Assembly: GCA_963978895.1 (NCBI GenBank)
Contig: OZ022246.1
Location: 11,793,820-11,857,819 of the forward strand
Reading direction: 5' to 3'
Length of the DNA stretch: 64,000 bases
Origin: Erpobdella octoculata
Lineage: Eukaryota > Annelida > Clitellata > Hirudinida > Erpobdellidae
Below, in pieces: positions 1 to 11,502 of the stretch (position 1 is its first letter; every line of letters starts with the position of its first letter). Under the pieces are notes generated by a model that searched no databases, was not told the DNA's origin, and saw nothing but the letters and a program-made list of their open reading frames with translations. The translations under genes and the position numbers were made by a program.

Positions 1-2
1 CA

Positions 3-692
3 ATGTATGGTAGTGGGGAAAGCTTTTCGGACAATGCGTGTATGAACTGCCACAAAATTGAAATATTAGAAAAGAAAATAGAGGAAATTTTAAAAAGTTA
101 CTCAGTTTCAATAAATGAAATAAGTGAAAAGGTCGATAAGAAACTCGTTGTTACTGGCCAATCTAGCACGCTTAAAGAAGAGGCTTGGGTTAAAATTGAA
201 AAAAAAGTTAAAAAAGTAGAGGAACATCTCAAAGAAGCTGAACTACATGACAAGAAAAAAAACAACATAGTTATTCATAGGCTTGCGGAAAGCGGTTCTG
301 ATAAAGATGACCAAAGAAGATTGGACGATAAAAAAGAGATTGTAACCGTAGTTAAAGATATCCTTAAAGTGAACCTCGAAAACTCAGACATAAAAAAAAT
401 TTATAGAATAGGCAAAATCTCAGACAAAGAAAGACCATTACTGGTAGAGTTTAAAGATGCCCAAACCAAAAACATAGTAATGGAATCTCTTTCCAAACTG
501 CGTAACGCTGAAGATCGATATCGCAAGATCTCGGTGAGTCACGACATGACAGAAAACGAAAGGGAACAGTGTAAGATGCTAGTTAAAGAAGCCAAGGAGA
601 AACAGTGCAATGACCAGTCGGGGGAATGGCTATACAGGGTAAAGGGTATGCCTGGAGACATGAGGGTAGTGAAGCTACGGAAACAACTCTAA
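3..692 (+). CDS. LINE ORF1 (nucleic-acid-binding protein)
   Basis: This 229-aa frame precedes the endonuclease/reverse transcriptase ORF and looks like a LINE ORF1. It begins with a CxxC pair (residues 14-17) and a lysine/glutamate-rich coiled coil (about 20-90). A compact domain with NNIVIHRL, IYRIGK and RPLLVEF follows, in the style of the RRM-like domain of CR1/L2-type ORF1 proteins. The role by family is binding element RNA for target-primed reverse transcription. It overlaps ORF2 by 67 nt in another frame. The ATG is only 3 bases from the window edge, so the true start may lie outside. No internal stop is present. Confidence 0.75.
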   Translation: MYGSGESFSDNACMNCHKIEILEKKIEEILKSYSVSINEISEKVDKKLVVTGQSSTLKEEAWVKIEKKVKKVEEHLKEAELHDKKKNNIVIHRLAESGSDKDDQRRLDDKKEIVTVVKDILKVNLENSDIKKIYRIGKISDKERPLLVEFKDAQTKNIVMESLSKLRNAEDRYRKISVSHDMTENEREQCKMLVKEAKEKQCNDQSGEWLYRVKGMPGDMRVVKLRKQL

Positions 693-3571
693 GCAATTCT
701 GATATATATAAAATAAGAAAAAAGAGGCATGCTTTTGGATCTGCTAATCACGAAAACTATTTATGTAAGTGCTTTTATGCGAATGTAAGAAGTTTCGTAA
801 ACCGAGTAAAAATGGCAGAATTGGAAATGTATGTAAACAATGAAGATCCGGATATAATTGGCTTAACCGAATCTTGGGCAAGTGACAAAATTACTAATGG
901 TGAGCTGAAATTAGAAGGATACGATATGTTTAGAAAAGATAGAGTGACGGAAGGTATGGATAAGCAAAGGGGAGGCGGTGTATTGTTGTATGTGAAGCAT
1001 AAATGGAATGCAGTACAGAGGGAAGATATATACAATGATATGTTTAAAGAAAGTGTATGGTGTGAAATAGGACAAAAAAATAGTAAGTTATTAATCGGAG
1101 TATGCTATAGAGTTCCCAATGCTGATGAAGAAGTTGATAAGGGGCTTTATGAATTAATTTCTAAGGCTAACAAGGAATCTGTAATCATAATGGGTGATTT
1201 CAATTTTCACGTTAACTGGCATTCTTTGGAAGGAGAAACTCATAAAGATAGACAATTTATGCAATTTATTGAGGATGAATTCATGTCACAGTTAATTAGA
1301 GAGCCTACTAGAAGTAAAAATACTTTAGACTTATTACTGACTGCTGACATAAGTTTGGTAAATAATTTAACTGTAGGTGAATGTTTTGGCACTAGCGATC
1401 ACCAGGTTATTAGATGGGATTTGGTCATGAATCATGACAGGCAAAGTTGTTCAGATGTAATTCGCTACAACTACTTTAAGGCAGACTACAGTCTAATAAG
1501 AGAAAGCATTACAAGAGAAAATCTTATGGACAGAGTTAAGAGTACTAATGTTGAGATCAGCTGGAAGCTATTTGTTCAGTGCATGCACGAAATTATTGAA
1601 AAGTATATTCCAAAACAAAGAAACCAAAATAAAAAAAATCCCTGGATGACTAGGTTGATTATAAAAAAACAGAGAGCCAAAAATAAAGCATGGAAAAAAT
1701 ATCGAGAGCTGGTAACTATGGGTTCTGAAGAAGAAAGATCAAGCAAACTAAGTGAGTTGGAAAAAAAATACAGAAAGATAAGAAATGACACCAAACAGAC
1801 TATTAGAAGGACTATTGTAGACTATGAACAAAAGCTGACAGAAAACATAAAAAGGGACAGCAAAAGCTTTTTCAAATATGTGAGAAGTAGGCAAAAAAAG
1901 AAAGATAAAGTAGGTCCTTTAAAGGATGCAGATGGAAATTTAATTACTAATGATGAAGTCACAGCGGATTTGTTGAACAAGTATTTTGGGTCAGTCTTTA
2001 CTGAAGAAAACATTAAAAATATTCCTGTAGCAAGTAAGAAGTTTCAAGGTGATGGAAAAGATGTCAAAAGAGAAGTTATCTTCACAAAAAACCGAGTTAC
2101 TGAGATGCTGAAGTGTTTGAAAGTAGACAAAACACCAGGAATTGATGCACTTCATCCGAAGTTTCTATTTGAAGTAAGAGAGGAAATTGGAGAAGTAATG
2201 GCAGAGTTAATGAATAAGTCAATGCAAACAGGTGAAATACCACAGGACTGGAGGGATGCAATTGTTGTTCCACTATTTAAAAAGGGCAATAGAAGTGAAG
2301 CAAGTAACTATAGACCTGTCAGCCTGACCTGCATTATCTGCAAAGTTATGGAAAGAATTATCAAGGATGATATGATGAGACATATGGAAGAGCATAAGAT
2401 AATTAAAGATAGTCAGCATGGGTTTATGAACAATAAATCATGTTTGACTAATTTATTAGAATTTTTTGAAGATACTTATGATTTTTTGGATGCAGTACCA
2501 TCAGTTGATGTAGTTTATTTAGACTTTGCCAAAGCTTTTGACAAAGTGCCTCATCAGAGACTGCGTAAGAAACTTGAGGCAATAGGCATAGAAGGAAAGC
2601 TATTAGAATGGATAGGAGGTTGGTTGCTTGATAGAAGACAAAGAGTTGCAATAAATGGGATGAAATCAAAATGGATTAGTGTCACAAGTGGTGTTCCACA
2701 AGGATCAGTTTTGGGACCAACCTTATTCTTAGTTTACATCAACGACTTAGACGATGGGATTAAGTCAAGAATTTATAAGTTTGCTGATGACACGAAGCTG
2801 TGCAGAGCAATAAAGACTGAGGAGGATGCTGAAGTGCTCAGAGATGACTTGAAAAAATTATATAAATGGTCACAGGACTGGCAGATGTTATTTAATGTAG
2901 AAAAGTGCTCTGTCATGCATATGGGCAAGCGAAATCAAAAATGTAGGTATGAGATGAACGGCACAACATTGAAAGAAACAACGGAAGAAAGAGACTTGGG
3001 TATTCTGGTGCATAATAGTGCCAAACCATCAATACAATGTGCTAAGGCAGCCAATAGAGGGAATCAGGTGCTAGGCATAATTAAAAGAACTATGGTGAGC
3101 AGAGACAAGGACTTAATTCTAAAACTATATAAGACACTAGTAAGACCGCATTTGGAATATTGTGTGCAGGTGTGGAGTCCTTCACTTAAACAAGACATTA
3201 ATATTCTAGAAAAGGTACAGAGGAGAGCTACGAAAATAATTAATGGAATGCATGGTTTAAGCTATGAAGAGAGATTGTTGAGGTGTAGGCTGACGACCCT
3301 TGAGAGAAGGAGAATAAGAGGAGACTTAATACTAGTATATAATATATTGAATAATGGTCTTAATCTTGATCCAGACAAGTTCTTTACTAGAGTTTCCAAC
3401 AGAAATACAAGAGGTCATCCGATGAAGCTTTACAAAGACAGGACAGGACCTTTGAAGCGGACGTTTTTCAGCGCAAGAATCATCAACGAGTGGAACAAAC
3501 TAAAAGAAGATGTTGCAAATGCTCAGACTCTGAATGAATTCAAATCGAAACTTTCGTTATGTAACTTTTAG
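626..3571 (+). CDS. LINE ORF2: AP endonuclease plus reverse transcriptase (CR1/jockey-like)
   Basis: A 981-aa intact ORF. The N-terminal APE-type endonuclease starts near FYANVRSF and has GLTESW, GDFNFHVNW and the catalytic SDH in TSDHQVI. The reverse transcriptase follows with YRPVSLTCIICKVMERI, motif A YLDFAKAFDKVPH, motif B SGVPQGSVLGPTLFLVYIND and motif C KFADDTKL. The C-terminal part has the usual LEYCVQVWSP and RRATKII motifs and no RNase H. Together these place it in the CR1/jockey group. The first ATG lies inside ORF1, so translation may use reinitiation or begin further in. No frameshift or stop interrupts it, so the copy is young. Clade assignment is by motif style only. Confidence 0.9.
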   Translation: MAIQGKGYAWRHEGSEATETTLSNSDIYKIRKKRHAFGSANHENYLCKCFYANVRSFVNRVKMAELEMYVNNEDPDIIGLTESWASDKITNGELKLEGYDMFRKDRVTEGMDKQRGGGVLLYVKHKWNAVQREDIYNDMFKESVWCEIGQKNSKLLIGVCYRVPNADEEVDKGLYELISKANKESVIIMGDFNFHVNWHSLEGETHKDRQFMQFIEDEFMSQLIREPTRSKNTLDLLLTADISLVNNLTVGECFGTSDHQVIRWDLVMNHDRQSCSDVIRYNYFKADYSLIRESITRENLMDRVKSTNVEISWKLFVQCMHEIIEKYIPKQRNQNKKNPWMTRLIIKKQRAKNKAWKKYRELVTMGSEEERSSKLSELEKKYRKIRNDTKQTIRRTIVDYEQKLTENIKRDSKSFFKYVRSRQKKKDKVGPLKDADGNLITNDEVTADLLNKYFGSVFTEENIKNIPVASKKFQGDGKDVKREVIFTKNRVTEMLKCLKVDKTPGIDALHPKFLFEVREEIGEVMAELMNKSMQTGEIPQDWRDAIVVPLFKKGNRSEASNYRPVSLTCIICKVMERIIKDDMMRHMEEHKIIKDSQHGFMNNKSCLTNLLEFFEDTYDFLDAVPSVDVVYLDFAKAFDKVPHQRLRKKLEAIGIEGKLLEWIGGWLLDRRQRVAINGMKSKWISVTSGVPQGSVLGPTLFLVYINDLDDGIKSRIYKFADDTKLCRAIKTEEDAEVLRDDLKKLYKWSQDWQMLFNVEKCSVMHMGKRNQKCRYEMNGTTLKETTEERDLGILVHNSAKPSIQCAKAANRGNQVLGIIKRTMVSRDKDLILKLYKTLVRPHLEYCVQVWSPSLKQDINILEKVQRRATKIINGMHGLSYEERLLRCRLTTLERRRIRGDLILVYNILNNGLNLDPDKFFTRVSNRNTRGHPMKLYKDRTGPLKRTFFSARIINEWNKLKEDVANAQTLNEFKSKLSLCNF

Positions 3572-3662
3572 TTTTTAAAAAAGTAGTGAATATTATACAG
3601 TCATTTTTGATTCCTTATTCACTATAATAAAGTTATGTTATGTTATGTTATGTTATGTTAAA
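3572..3662 (+). repeat. LINE 3' end with TTATG tail
   Basis: After the ORF2 stop there is a short 3' UTR ending in ACTATAATAAAG and about five TTATG units (3636-3660). Short tandem tails of this kind, rather than poly(A), are usual for CR1/L2-type LINEs. They mark the right end of the element. Confidence 0.75.
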
Positions 3663-5400
3663 GCTTCACTTTTTTCCTGGATCCAGGGACGTAATTTTAT
3701 CAAAACCTTGGGGACAGGGATGCATCCTCCACCAGAGTATCGATTAAAATTTGTTTGGGTTGAATAAACCCAGTTTAAAAAAAATGTCCGTAGTTAAAAG
3801 TAAATTTTTTTTTTTAATTTGAAGCAAAAAGTGTGATTTTTTGAATTTTTTGGAAAAACACCTGTGACTCCCCAGTCTCTCCCTGGTCGCATCCCCCACT
3901 AAAAATTTTTAAATCCGCCACTGCTAGGGGGCAACATGTTGAAGGGGCCCAAACGTTCAAATTTTTTATCACAATGCTAAACTTTTCCTGTCACAAGAGC
4001 TGTTAATTTTTCAAAAATGCTCTGAAAACTTCTACACATTTCCTTTAAGAAAGCTAATGATATGTGTTTGCCAAAAAAAGTTACACAATTGTTTGCATAG
4101 ACTGTAAACATTATTTACCTTGACCTCTGATTCCTTGACGTGCCCAACCACAAGAATGATTTGGTGTCTGTAACAGACAACAGTGCACGTACGTAATTCT
4201 GCAGTCTATGGACAGATTATTTAATCTTTCTCGCATTGTTATTTGGTAAGTAAAAATATTATAGGTAAAATTTCGGCTAAAATGCGGCTGAAAAGATTTT
4301 TTAAATTAATAATTAAATCCCTTATATTAACTTCACCGCCGGTCTTGCTTGCTTGCTTACTTGCTTGAATGTTTGGAAACCTTGAAAGTGAAAATTAACT
4401 AACTTCCCGTCATCCATTCGCGCTGAAATTTGAAATATAGGCTCGCTCTTCATGACAATACATTCAATTAAAGTTTGAAATTTTTTTGATTTTTTTAGTA
4501 CTTTCTATTAACTTCACCGCTGGTTTTTCTTGCTTGCTTGATTGCTTGAATGTTTGAAAATCTCGAAACTGAAAGTTATCTAACTTCCCGTCATCCAATC
4601 AAGTTGAACTTTGAAATATAGGCTTGCTCCTCATAACAATGCATTCTATTGAAGTTGAAAAGGTTTGGAAAAAAATGTAATTAAAAATAATAACTGTTTG
4701 TGTTTTAAAACAAAACAATTAAATAAATATTTACATATATGAATTCAAAAAATTTCATCTTAAAAAAATTTTGTGCAATAAAGTAAAAGCCGACAAAAGA
4801 TTGTTGCCTAACAATGTCAAAATTATCATGACACGGTGTAGTCGTTCCGCAGACAAACGGGATTGCCTGCTTTTAGCAACCAGGCCTGTAGTTGAAAACA
4901 TGCATTCCACTTTCCATTGGAACTGATGTTGCTAATGCTGGTAACTGAAATTTTGCTATTTGAGACAAAAAAAGAAAGGAAACACTGTCTTTTCCAAAAG
5001 AATCGTAAATTAAACTTGAATTTATTTGGCGGCTTAACTTTGGATAATGCCAGAGCTTTGGCGTGACCTCAATTTTCAACTAACTCACGTGCGCTCACTG
5101 AAACTCAGCGTTTCATCCTTTGGTGGTCGGTAAATGAGTACAACCTTCGGTTGGGAGTTGAAGTCCTTTGTGAGCTTATAGAGCTAGCAAGCATTATCAA
5201 CACCGCATGTGACACTAGTCTTACCTGCGAGCTGCCAACGTTGTAAAAGCGGTCGCTGGTCCGTTCCTTTGTTTATGTGGCGCTCAAAAATAAACGTATT
5301 TTAACTTTTGACGATATTCAAGTAGTGAGTTAAATAGAGCACTCTAAAAAGGCTAAATTTTTAAAATAACGACCAAGATAACTCGCAAATTATCCAATGT
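3661..5400. other. Non-coding stretch with transposon debris
   Basis: No credible gene. 3684-3930 resembles worn hAT ends: CAGGGACGTAATTTTATC near the left and AAATCCGCCACTG near the right. 4325-4668 is a diverged tandem duplication listed separately. In 4670-5400 I recognise nothing; the short frames there have no coding character. Confidence 0.5.
4325..4668. repeat. Two diverged tandem copies of a ~175-bp unit
   Basis: Both copies begin TATTAACTTCACCGC, pass through TTGCTTGCTTG and ACTTCCCGTCATCCA, and end in TTGAAATATAGGC(T)TGCTC. The first runs from about 4325 and the second from about 4506. They are perhaps 80 percent alike. Confidence 0.75.
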
Positions 5401-5407
5401 GTTTGTA

Positions 5408-6543
5408 GGGGAGACCGGGGCATGTTGAACCACGGGGCATGTTGAACCAGATGGGTAAATTTGCTTATTTATAGAAATTTTTTTGTCAGAGTTTCATAGT
5501 TTGGACTAATAATATAAATAGAAGTAGCTGTGTTGATTTGTGATGTTTATGTATGTTAATTTTAAAATAATCGCGATATAAGTGATTTTGCCGGTTTCGA
5601 GTAATTTTGAGTCGTTGACGTTATTGTTCTTTAAAACACAATTGCAAAGAAAGTGAGCAATTTTAAGATACATATTTTTGTTGTGTTTTTATCCAGTAAC
5701 ACAGTACGTGTTTTCTTTCTCGCATCAGTAACACGTTAATCAGCCTACAGTTAAAATACTAGGACCAATACGATTGGGGCATGTTGAACCATTTTGTTAG
5801 GGGCACGTTGAACCAACAATATTTTATCATGGTGATGATTTGACTTGTTATAATTTTTAGATATTTTATTAGATAATTTTAATAGAAATTTTTTTCAATT
5901 ATTAGATATTTTTATCAGTTATTAGATTTTTTTATTAGCTGTTTTGTCTGGGTTTTTCTCAGGGTCATTGCGTGTTCTCACAATAACCCAATAATAACCA
6001 TTCTAAAACACACAAGTTGTTACAATAATTACGTAAGCAGCATTAAGCAGCTTCAATGATTTAATCCATAGCGTTTCGTAACACAAGAACTTATTATTAG
6101 TAATATTAATTATAATAATTACGCAACTTTTGTAATAAATTAGATGAACTTAAAAACCTCAAATACAACAAAACCAAAAAATTGCGAAATCCGAATTTTA
6201 TTGGAGATATAAAGTAAAATAGAAGATTGAAGATAAATCAATTTGACTTAGATAACATTTGTACATTTGAAAATGTTTCATTAGAACAATAACTGCTTAG
6301 CAACAGCAGTTATAAAATATTGGTTCAACGTGCCCCGTTAACGGGGTAAGTTGAACCACATGACGGGGTTGCTAATATTTTCTTCTATGGTCAAGGAAAA
6401 ATCTTAAAATTAAAAATAATTTTTGGTATATGTAATAAACATATTTGTTCATAATAATAACCTATTTCAAAATGTTTTATTGCAATAATAAATGTGTACT
6501 GAGTAAAGTTATAAAAATTGGTTCAACATGCCCCGGTCTCCCC
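5408..6543. mobile_element. Non-autonomous DNA transposon, GGGG...CCCC termini, TA target duplication
   Basis: The 1136-bp element starts GGGGAGACCGGGGCATGTTG and ends with the inverted sequence. It is flanked on both sides by TA (5406-5407 and 6544-6545). The inner repeat GGGGCATGTTGAACCA recurs at both ends and in inverted forms at 5775-5815 and 6320-6360, giving clustered subterminal motifs. There is no ORF, so it depends on a partner for movement. TA duplication is usual for Tc1/mariner and some other families; the superfamily is not proven. Confidence 0.75.
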
Positions 6544-6685
6544 TAATTGTGTCTAACCTTTACAAATATTATTCTTAATTAAACAAGTGAATAAAAAAAC
6601 AAAGTTTTTAAAAAGCAACACTTTTATATAATCGATTGTGTAGGCCACATTTTTTTACATAAACAACAAGCATATTAGCATAGAC

Positions 6686-8227
6686 TAGGGCTGCCCAACC
6701 TTTTTATACTGAAGATCTACTTTTTTTAATCCAACTACCTCGAGATCTACCCATGTCCAAAAAATTTATGTCTTCAATTAGTATAACTTCAGTTTATTTA
6801 CCTTCATTTAAAAATTTTAAAAAATTTATACAAAAAAATTAAAACATAACAAAAAATTCAATCAAATACAATTTTAATTAATTGTAAATTGCATAAGAAA
6901 TAGGAAAAAAAGATATATTAATGTGATATTTGGCAAAATAATAACGGTTCGTCCTGTGAATTCAAAGTTGAAACTTGAATATTCGTATACCAGCGAGAAC
7001 TAATCTATAAACAAGTATAGGAAAAAACGGGTTTTTCAACACAAACTTTAATTTCAAATACACTCGATTTAGAAATACAAAAGATGTTCAAATTAAGTTT
7101 TGTTTTAATTGAATTATGTACTGTCATCAATATAAAGTTATTCTGGTAATCATGTAGAATAGTACCAGAAATTATTTTCGGTGTTTTTAATTATTTTTTT
7201 AATATAAAATTAATATAATTAGAAACAGAATAAAATTACCAATCGGATGATCTAAATAATTTATTGAAAATATAATTAAAGAAGAAGTTAATGACAGAAA
7301 ACCGCCAGATAGTAGGAAAAACTAGGTTCATAAACAGTAAACTAACTAAAGGCGAAGCGAAATGAAATGTCAAATAAATTAGTTGTCAAATAAATTTATT
7401 GTGCGAGTTTTTATAAAACAATTTAAAAAAAAATTACTTATTTTTAAAAAAAGTATGAATAAATTTGTATGCCTTAATTGAAAACTATCGCGTTTAACAT
7501 TCTATGAAGAACAGTTCGGACTTGAATAAACTTACATTTTTTTTGTAAATAATGTTATTTTGACTGCGTGAATACTATTTCTTGTGTTACTTTTGCTAAT
7601 AATTTTTTTTTAAGCGCTGTAAATATTTCTTGTCTGCGCTATAAATAGTAATTTCTGTTTGACTTCGCTATTCATAGTTTTTGTTGCTGTTCTCTTGCGC
7701 GTTTCGTGAGTTTTCCGAGAAAATTTTATTATCAAAAATTAATAAACTGCTTGGATCATTAAATTGGAGTTATTATTGTGATTACAAATATATAATTATT
7801 ATTACGGAAAAATAATTGAAAACACCGAAAATAATTTCTGGTACTATTCTACATGATTACCGTTATTCTAAAAGTTTCAGCTTCCTAGTTAGTCAAAAAG
7901 CTGGTTAAATTTTACTTGCAAGATTTGCGTACAGAGATAGCCACACACACACACACATACACAAATTGTAACTTGATTAAAAGTTTGTAAAAAAAATGTC
8001 GCTCGTGTAAATAAAATGAGAGCTACCCAAAATAAATTTAACTGCAAAGACAGTTTATGTTTCTCAATTTAATTAGGTACCATAAATCTTTAATTTGATA
8101 CTTAAAACAAATTTTTTTAGTTAGCACAATTTTCAAAATTTAACATTTTTAGTTTTTAGTAGACGATCGACCGAAATTCGTGTCGCGATCGACTGGTAGA
8201 TCGCGATCGCCGGGTTGGGCAGCCCTG
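6686..8227. mobile_element. Non-autonomous hAT element with 8-bp target duplication
   Basis: The termini are TAGGGCTGCCCAACC at the left and its inverse GGTTGGGCAGCCCTG at the right. Identical 8-bp duplications GCATAGAC flank it (6678-6685 and 8228-8235). This terminus and an 8-bp duplication are hallmarks of hAT elements. No transposase is left. The body has been enlarged by repeat R (about 7005-7144 and 7870-7995), which itself carries a 717-bp insertion. Confidence 0.9.
7145..7861. mobile_element. Nested 717-bp inverted-repeat element inside repeat R
   Basis: Long terminal inverted repeats of about 50 bp start GGTAATCATGTAGAATAGTA and end with the inverse. The flanks are identical 8-bp duplications GTTATTCT (7137-7144 and 7862-7869). 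Other copies of repeat R (about 14750 and 19920) have an uninterrupted AAGCTATGCT(G/A)AAAGTTTCAG at this point, so they act as empty sites. No ORF. It is probably a non-autonomous cut-and-paste element. Confidence 0.88.
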
Positions 8228-8235
8228 GCATAGAC

Positions 8236-9120
8236 AATAAATAGTTCGACAAAAATATCACAAATGATTATTTGATTAAATTTTCTCCAATCAATCCGAA
8301 AATTTGATCGAATGCATTGTTAATCAGTTAGAAGGAGTATTTAAATTTTTGAGTCTCTAGCTCATCGGGAAGTTAGTTTAAAATCGATTTCAGACAGACA
8401 AAAAAGTCAAGTTACGTAAAAGTTAGTAAAAAAGTTTTCATATGTTTTTTTAGCTTGACACGTTTTGACACGACCCATCTTGGGGTGAAATAAAAGAGTC
8501 CCAATCTAAGTCTCTTATCTGGAACTCAGCGTTCTGTCTAAGCAATTGTTCCGAGGAACTACTCTTATATAACCACTAATAACCAGACTGCAGAAAGAAT
8601 GTTGTTCATGAAAAAATACCTGAAAATGAATTTTAATACTAGATTTCAATAAATGTATGACGTTTGGAAAACCCCCGAGTTTGTGTTCAAGTTTTTCAAA
8701 GCCCAGGCCGCTCGGGTTTCGGGTTTTAATTTCTCAAAACGGCGGGTTCGGGTTCGCGATTAATTTTTTAAAAGTCAGATTTCGGGTTTCAATTTTTTGA
8801 AGGTTCGTTTCGGTTTTCAATTTTACGAAAGTTCGAGTTTCCCGTTTTCAAAAATTCGGGTTTGGGTATGCAAAAAAGACCGGGTAGTACCGAACTTCGA
8901 GGTCGGGTCGGGTACCTGTGACATCCCTACTGTTTATATAAACAAATGTTATAAAAAAATCAAAACAGAACAGATCTTTGTTATGAAAATATTATTTCAA
9001 ATTATCTTATCAACATCTCGAAAAGAGAGCTTCAGTTTATAAGTATGTTCGTTTATGGCGATAATTTGAAATCAGCGGATAAAAACTTGGAGAGTCGTGG
9101 AGAGAAAATGTAGATTTTAG
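8236..9120. other. Intergenic stretch with a CGGGT-rich repeat block
   Basis: 8690-8935 is rich in CGGGTT and TTCGGGT words in imperfect tandem and ends CGGGTCGGGTACCTGTGACA, which looks like a transposon end. A short frame across it is a by-product of the repeats. Nothing else is recognised. The 3' UTR of the downstream minus-strand gene must lie in 8936-9120. Confidence 0.5.
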
Positions 9121-11502
9121 TCATCCCCTTCCTATCATGCAGTTGCTTGCTCTAAGATCCGAGCCAGTGTAGTGAATGTTACATGTTACTGCGTTGTTGT
9201 TGAAGTTCAGTTCAGCAATTAAGTAATTCGGGTTGACGTGAACCTGTGGTTGCAATGCAGTTTTGACAGGGAATATATTTCAAATTGAAGATAATAAAGT
9301 AAAAGTAACCTTAAGAATATAAAATCCTGGTTCCACATCCGTTATGTCAATCCACTGACAGTCAATATCATGAAGATAATCGTCAGCACATCCTACACTG
9401 ATGCCTGGAACAAAGCGCAATTTTAAAAATTTAAATTTTCATCTATCAATTTTGAAACAGTACCGTCTGAAAACGAATAAGCAAGTGAAAGTTAAAAATA
9501 CTTTTTTTTATTAACCACGCTTTTAAAATTACCGGAAAGAGGGGTATAGTCGTAGGTATTTTTTCAAAAAAAAGTCTAAAACTTTCTGCCTATTTATTTT
9601 TCCAAAAACATTTTATGGAAATTCTTTGGAAGAGCGAAGGGCTTCATCAGCTTCTTTCAATTTTTTTTCAAATTTCTTCCAGAATTAATTCTCCTAAAAA
9701 GATTTTTTTTGAAATACCTTTGGGTCTATCTGCCTCCGCTAATTTTTCCAAAAGTTTCAAAAAAATTTTTATATTTATTTTTTTTTAAATTTTTTTGGGA
9801 CCCCGTTTCTCCTCAAATGACGCCTTTGGAATTATATATTTTCTTCATTCCAAAAATTTTCTAAAATTTTTTCCATATTTATTTTTTAAAAACAACTTAT
9901 GAAAATATTTGGATAGAGGCACCTCCTGTTTCCCAAAAGGACACCCATGAATTCTTATATTTTCTTTATTCCAAAATTTTCTATACTTTTTTTATTGCTA
10001 TTTTGTTTAAATTCTTTGAAAATGTTTTGGGAGGCTCCTGGATTCATGTATTGTTTTCAAGAGTACGTTTACGTGCCAAATTTGAAGTTAAAAGATCAGT
10101 GGAGAGTGGTAGTAAAATCGATTACAAGATTTTTGGAAAATCTCTGGGATCCCATGCCACCCCCACCCAAACGACGCTCCTGGGTTTATGTATTGTCTTC
10201 AAGAGTATTTTATAGGCAAAATTTGAAGCAAAAATTCGATGGGAAGTGGTCTAAAAATCAATTACATGGTTTTTACTAAACGTACAAACAAATAAACATC
10301 GGGTGAAGCTAATAGACAAATGATTAAATCAGTCTTTGCATGACATTTAAGCACACATCTATGACATTTAGTGACACCCGCATGACATTTAGTTAAACCT
10401 GCATGACAATTAGTTACATCTTAATGACATTTAGCACACTTGCATAACATTAAGGTTCAACTGCATGACATTTTGGTAGAAAAAAGCATATATAAATTGA
10501 AAAGTCAATAAAAAGATTTTTGCAATGATTTATTAATGCTATATCTATTTTTGAGTGGGCAGTATTACCAGGCAGAGCAGAAATGAAGCCTTATATTTAA
10601 GAAAAAGACCTTTTTGAGATTTCCGAAGAAAATTCCAACGTTTCTGAAGAGAATATATCAAATGGCCATTCAGTATTAGGGGGTGGCCATTTAGTACAAC
10701 ATGGTAGTACTGAATGGCTACGCTGATTTTTTTGAAGAGGTTGCGTTATTTACTGTTTAGAAAAAAACTGTACAAGTTTTCTTAGAGATATGTATGTAAG
10801 TTGATTATGTAAAACAAATTTTATTTGATCACGTATAATTTTCTTGTATAATTGAGATAAACACAAAATTGAAAAAAGGTGGCCATTCAGTACAGCTTTC
10901 CCCTACAAGCAGTTTTCACTCACCTTGATCGCCGAAACCTTTGCAGGCATATTTATGTGTGACATTTGTTTTGCAGCGAACATCTTCCAAACAAAAGCTG
11001 GCTTTATGGCCTTCTGCCACTCTATTCCCATGAGTATCCAAAATGTCATAATGAGCAAAAACTGACATACTGTGATAGTGCCTGTAGTTTTTAAATTAAA
11101 TTGGTAGGTATACTCGTAACAAATGATTTTTTTATTACTAAATAATTCTCACATGTGACAGAGATGCCATTCCCAATCTTGCTTCCTTAATTCAGGCCTG
11201 AAATCGGCAGTTCCTAAATTCCAAATGCTGCTAGAAAATCGTAGTAGTCTTCTTCTGTGAATATGCCAGTCTAAAAAATTGATCTCATGTCTATGTATGC
11301 TTAGCTGTGTGCGACACCATAAGCAATTAAACAAATGAGTAAAAGATGGCGCCTTACATACCATATCTAGTTTTTTTAATTTCAAAGGCAGAAGGTGCTG
11401 CACAGTTTTCTTCTAGAGCACACCGAAGGTAGTACATTGGTTGATCGTGCAAGTAAACTGTTTTCTCAATTAAAGTCGCATTTGGTACAAGGTCAGGCAG
11501 TT
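9121..11502 (-). CDS. LOXL: LOXL exons 5-9: lysyl oxidase catalytic domain
   Basis: The domain begins ELPDLVPN or QLPDLVPN at the exon 4/5 junction and continues [12 protein letters not shown] and DFRPEL. The copper site is assembled across the exon 6/7 junction as [13 protein letters not shown], keeping the three histidines of the WxWHxCHxHYHS motif. The lysine expected to form the LTQ cofactor is in [10 protein letters not shown], and its tyrosine partner is in [11 protein letters not shown]. The C-terminus ([17 protein letters not shown]) matches the family and stops at 9121-9123. The catalytic residues look complete. Confidence 0.92.

Noticed and set aside
8797..9042. 81-aa plus-strand ORF
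   Set aside because: Runs over the CGGGT repeat block; no domain and no conservation signal visible.
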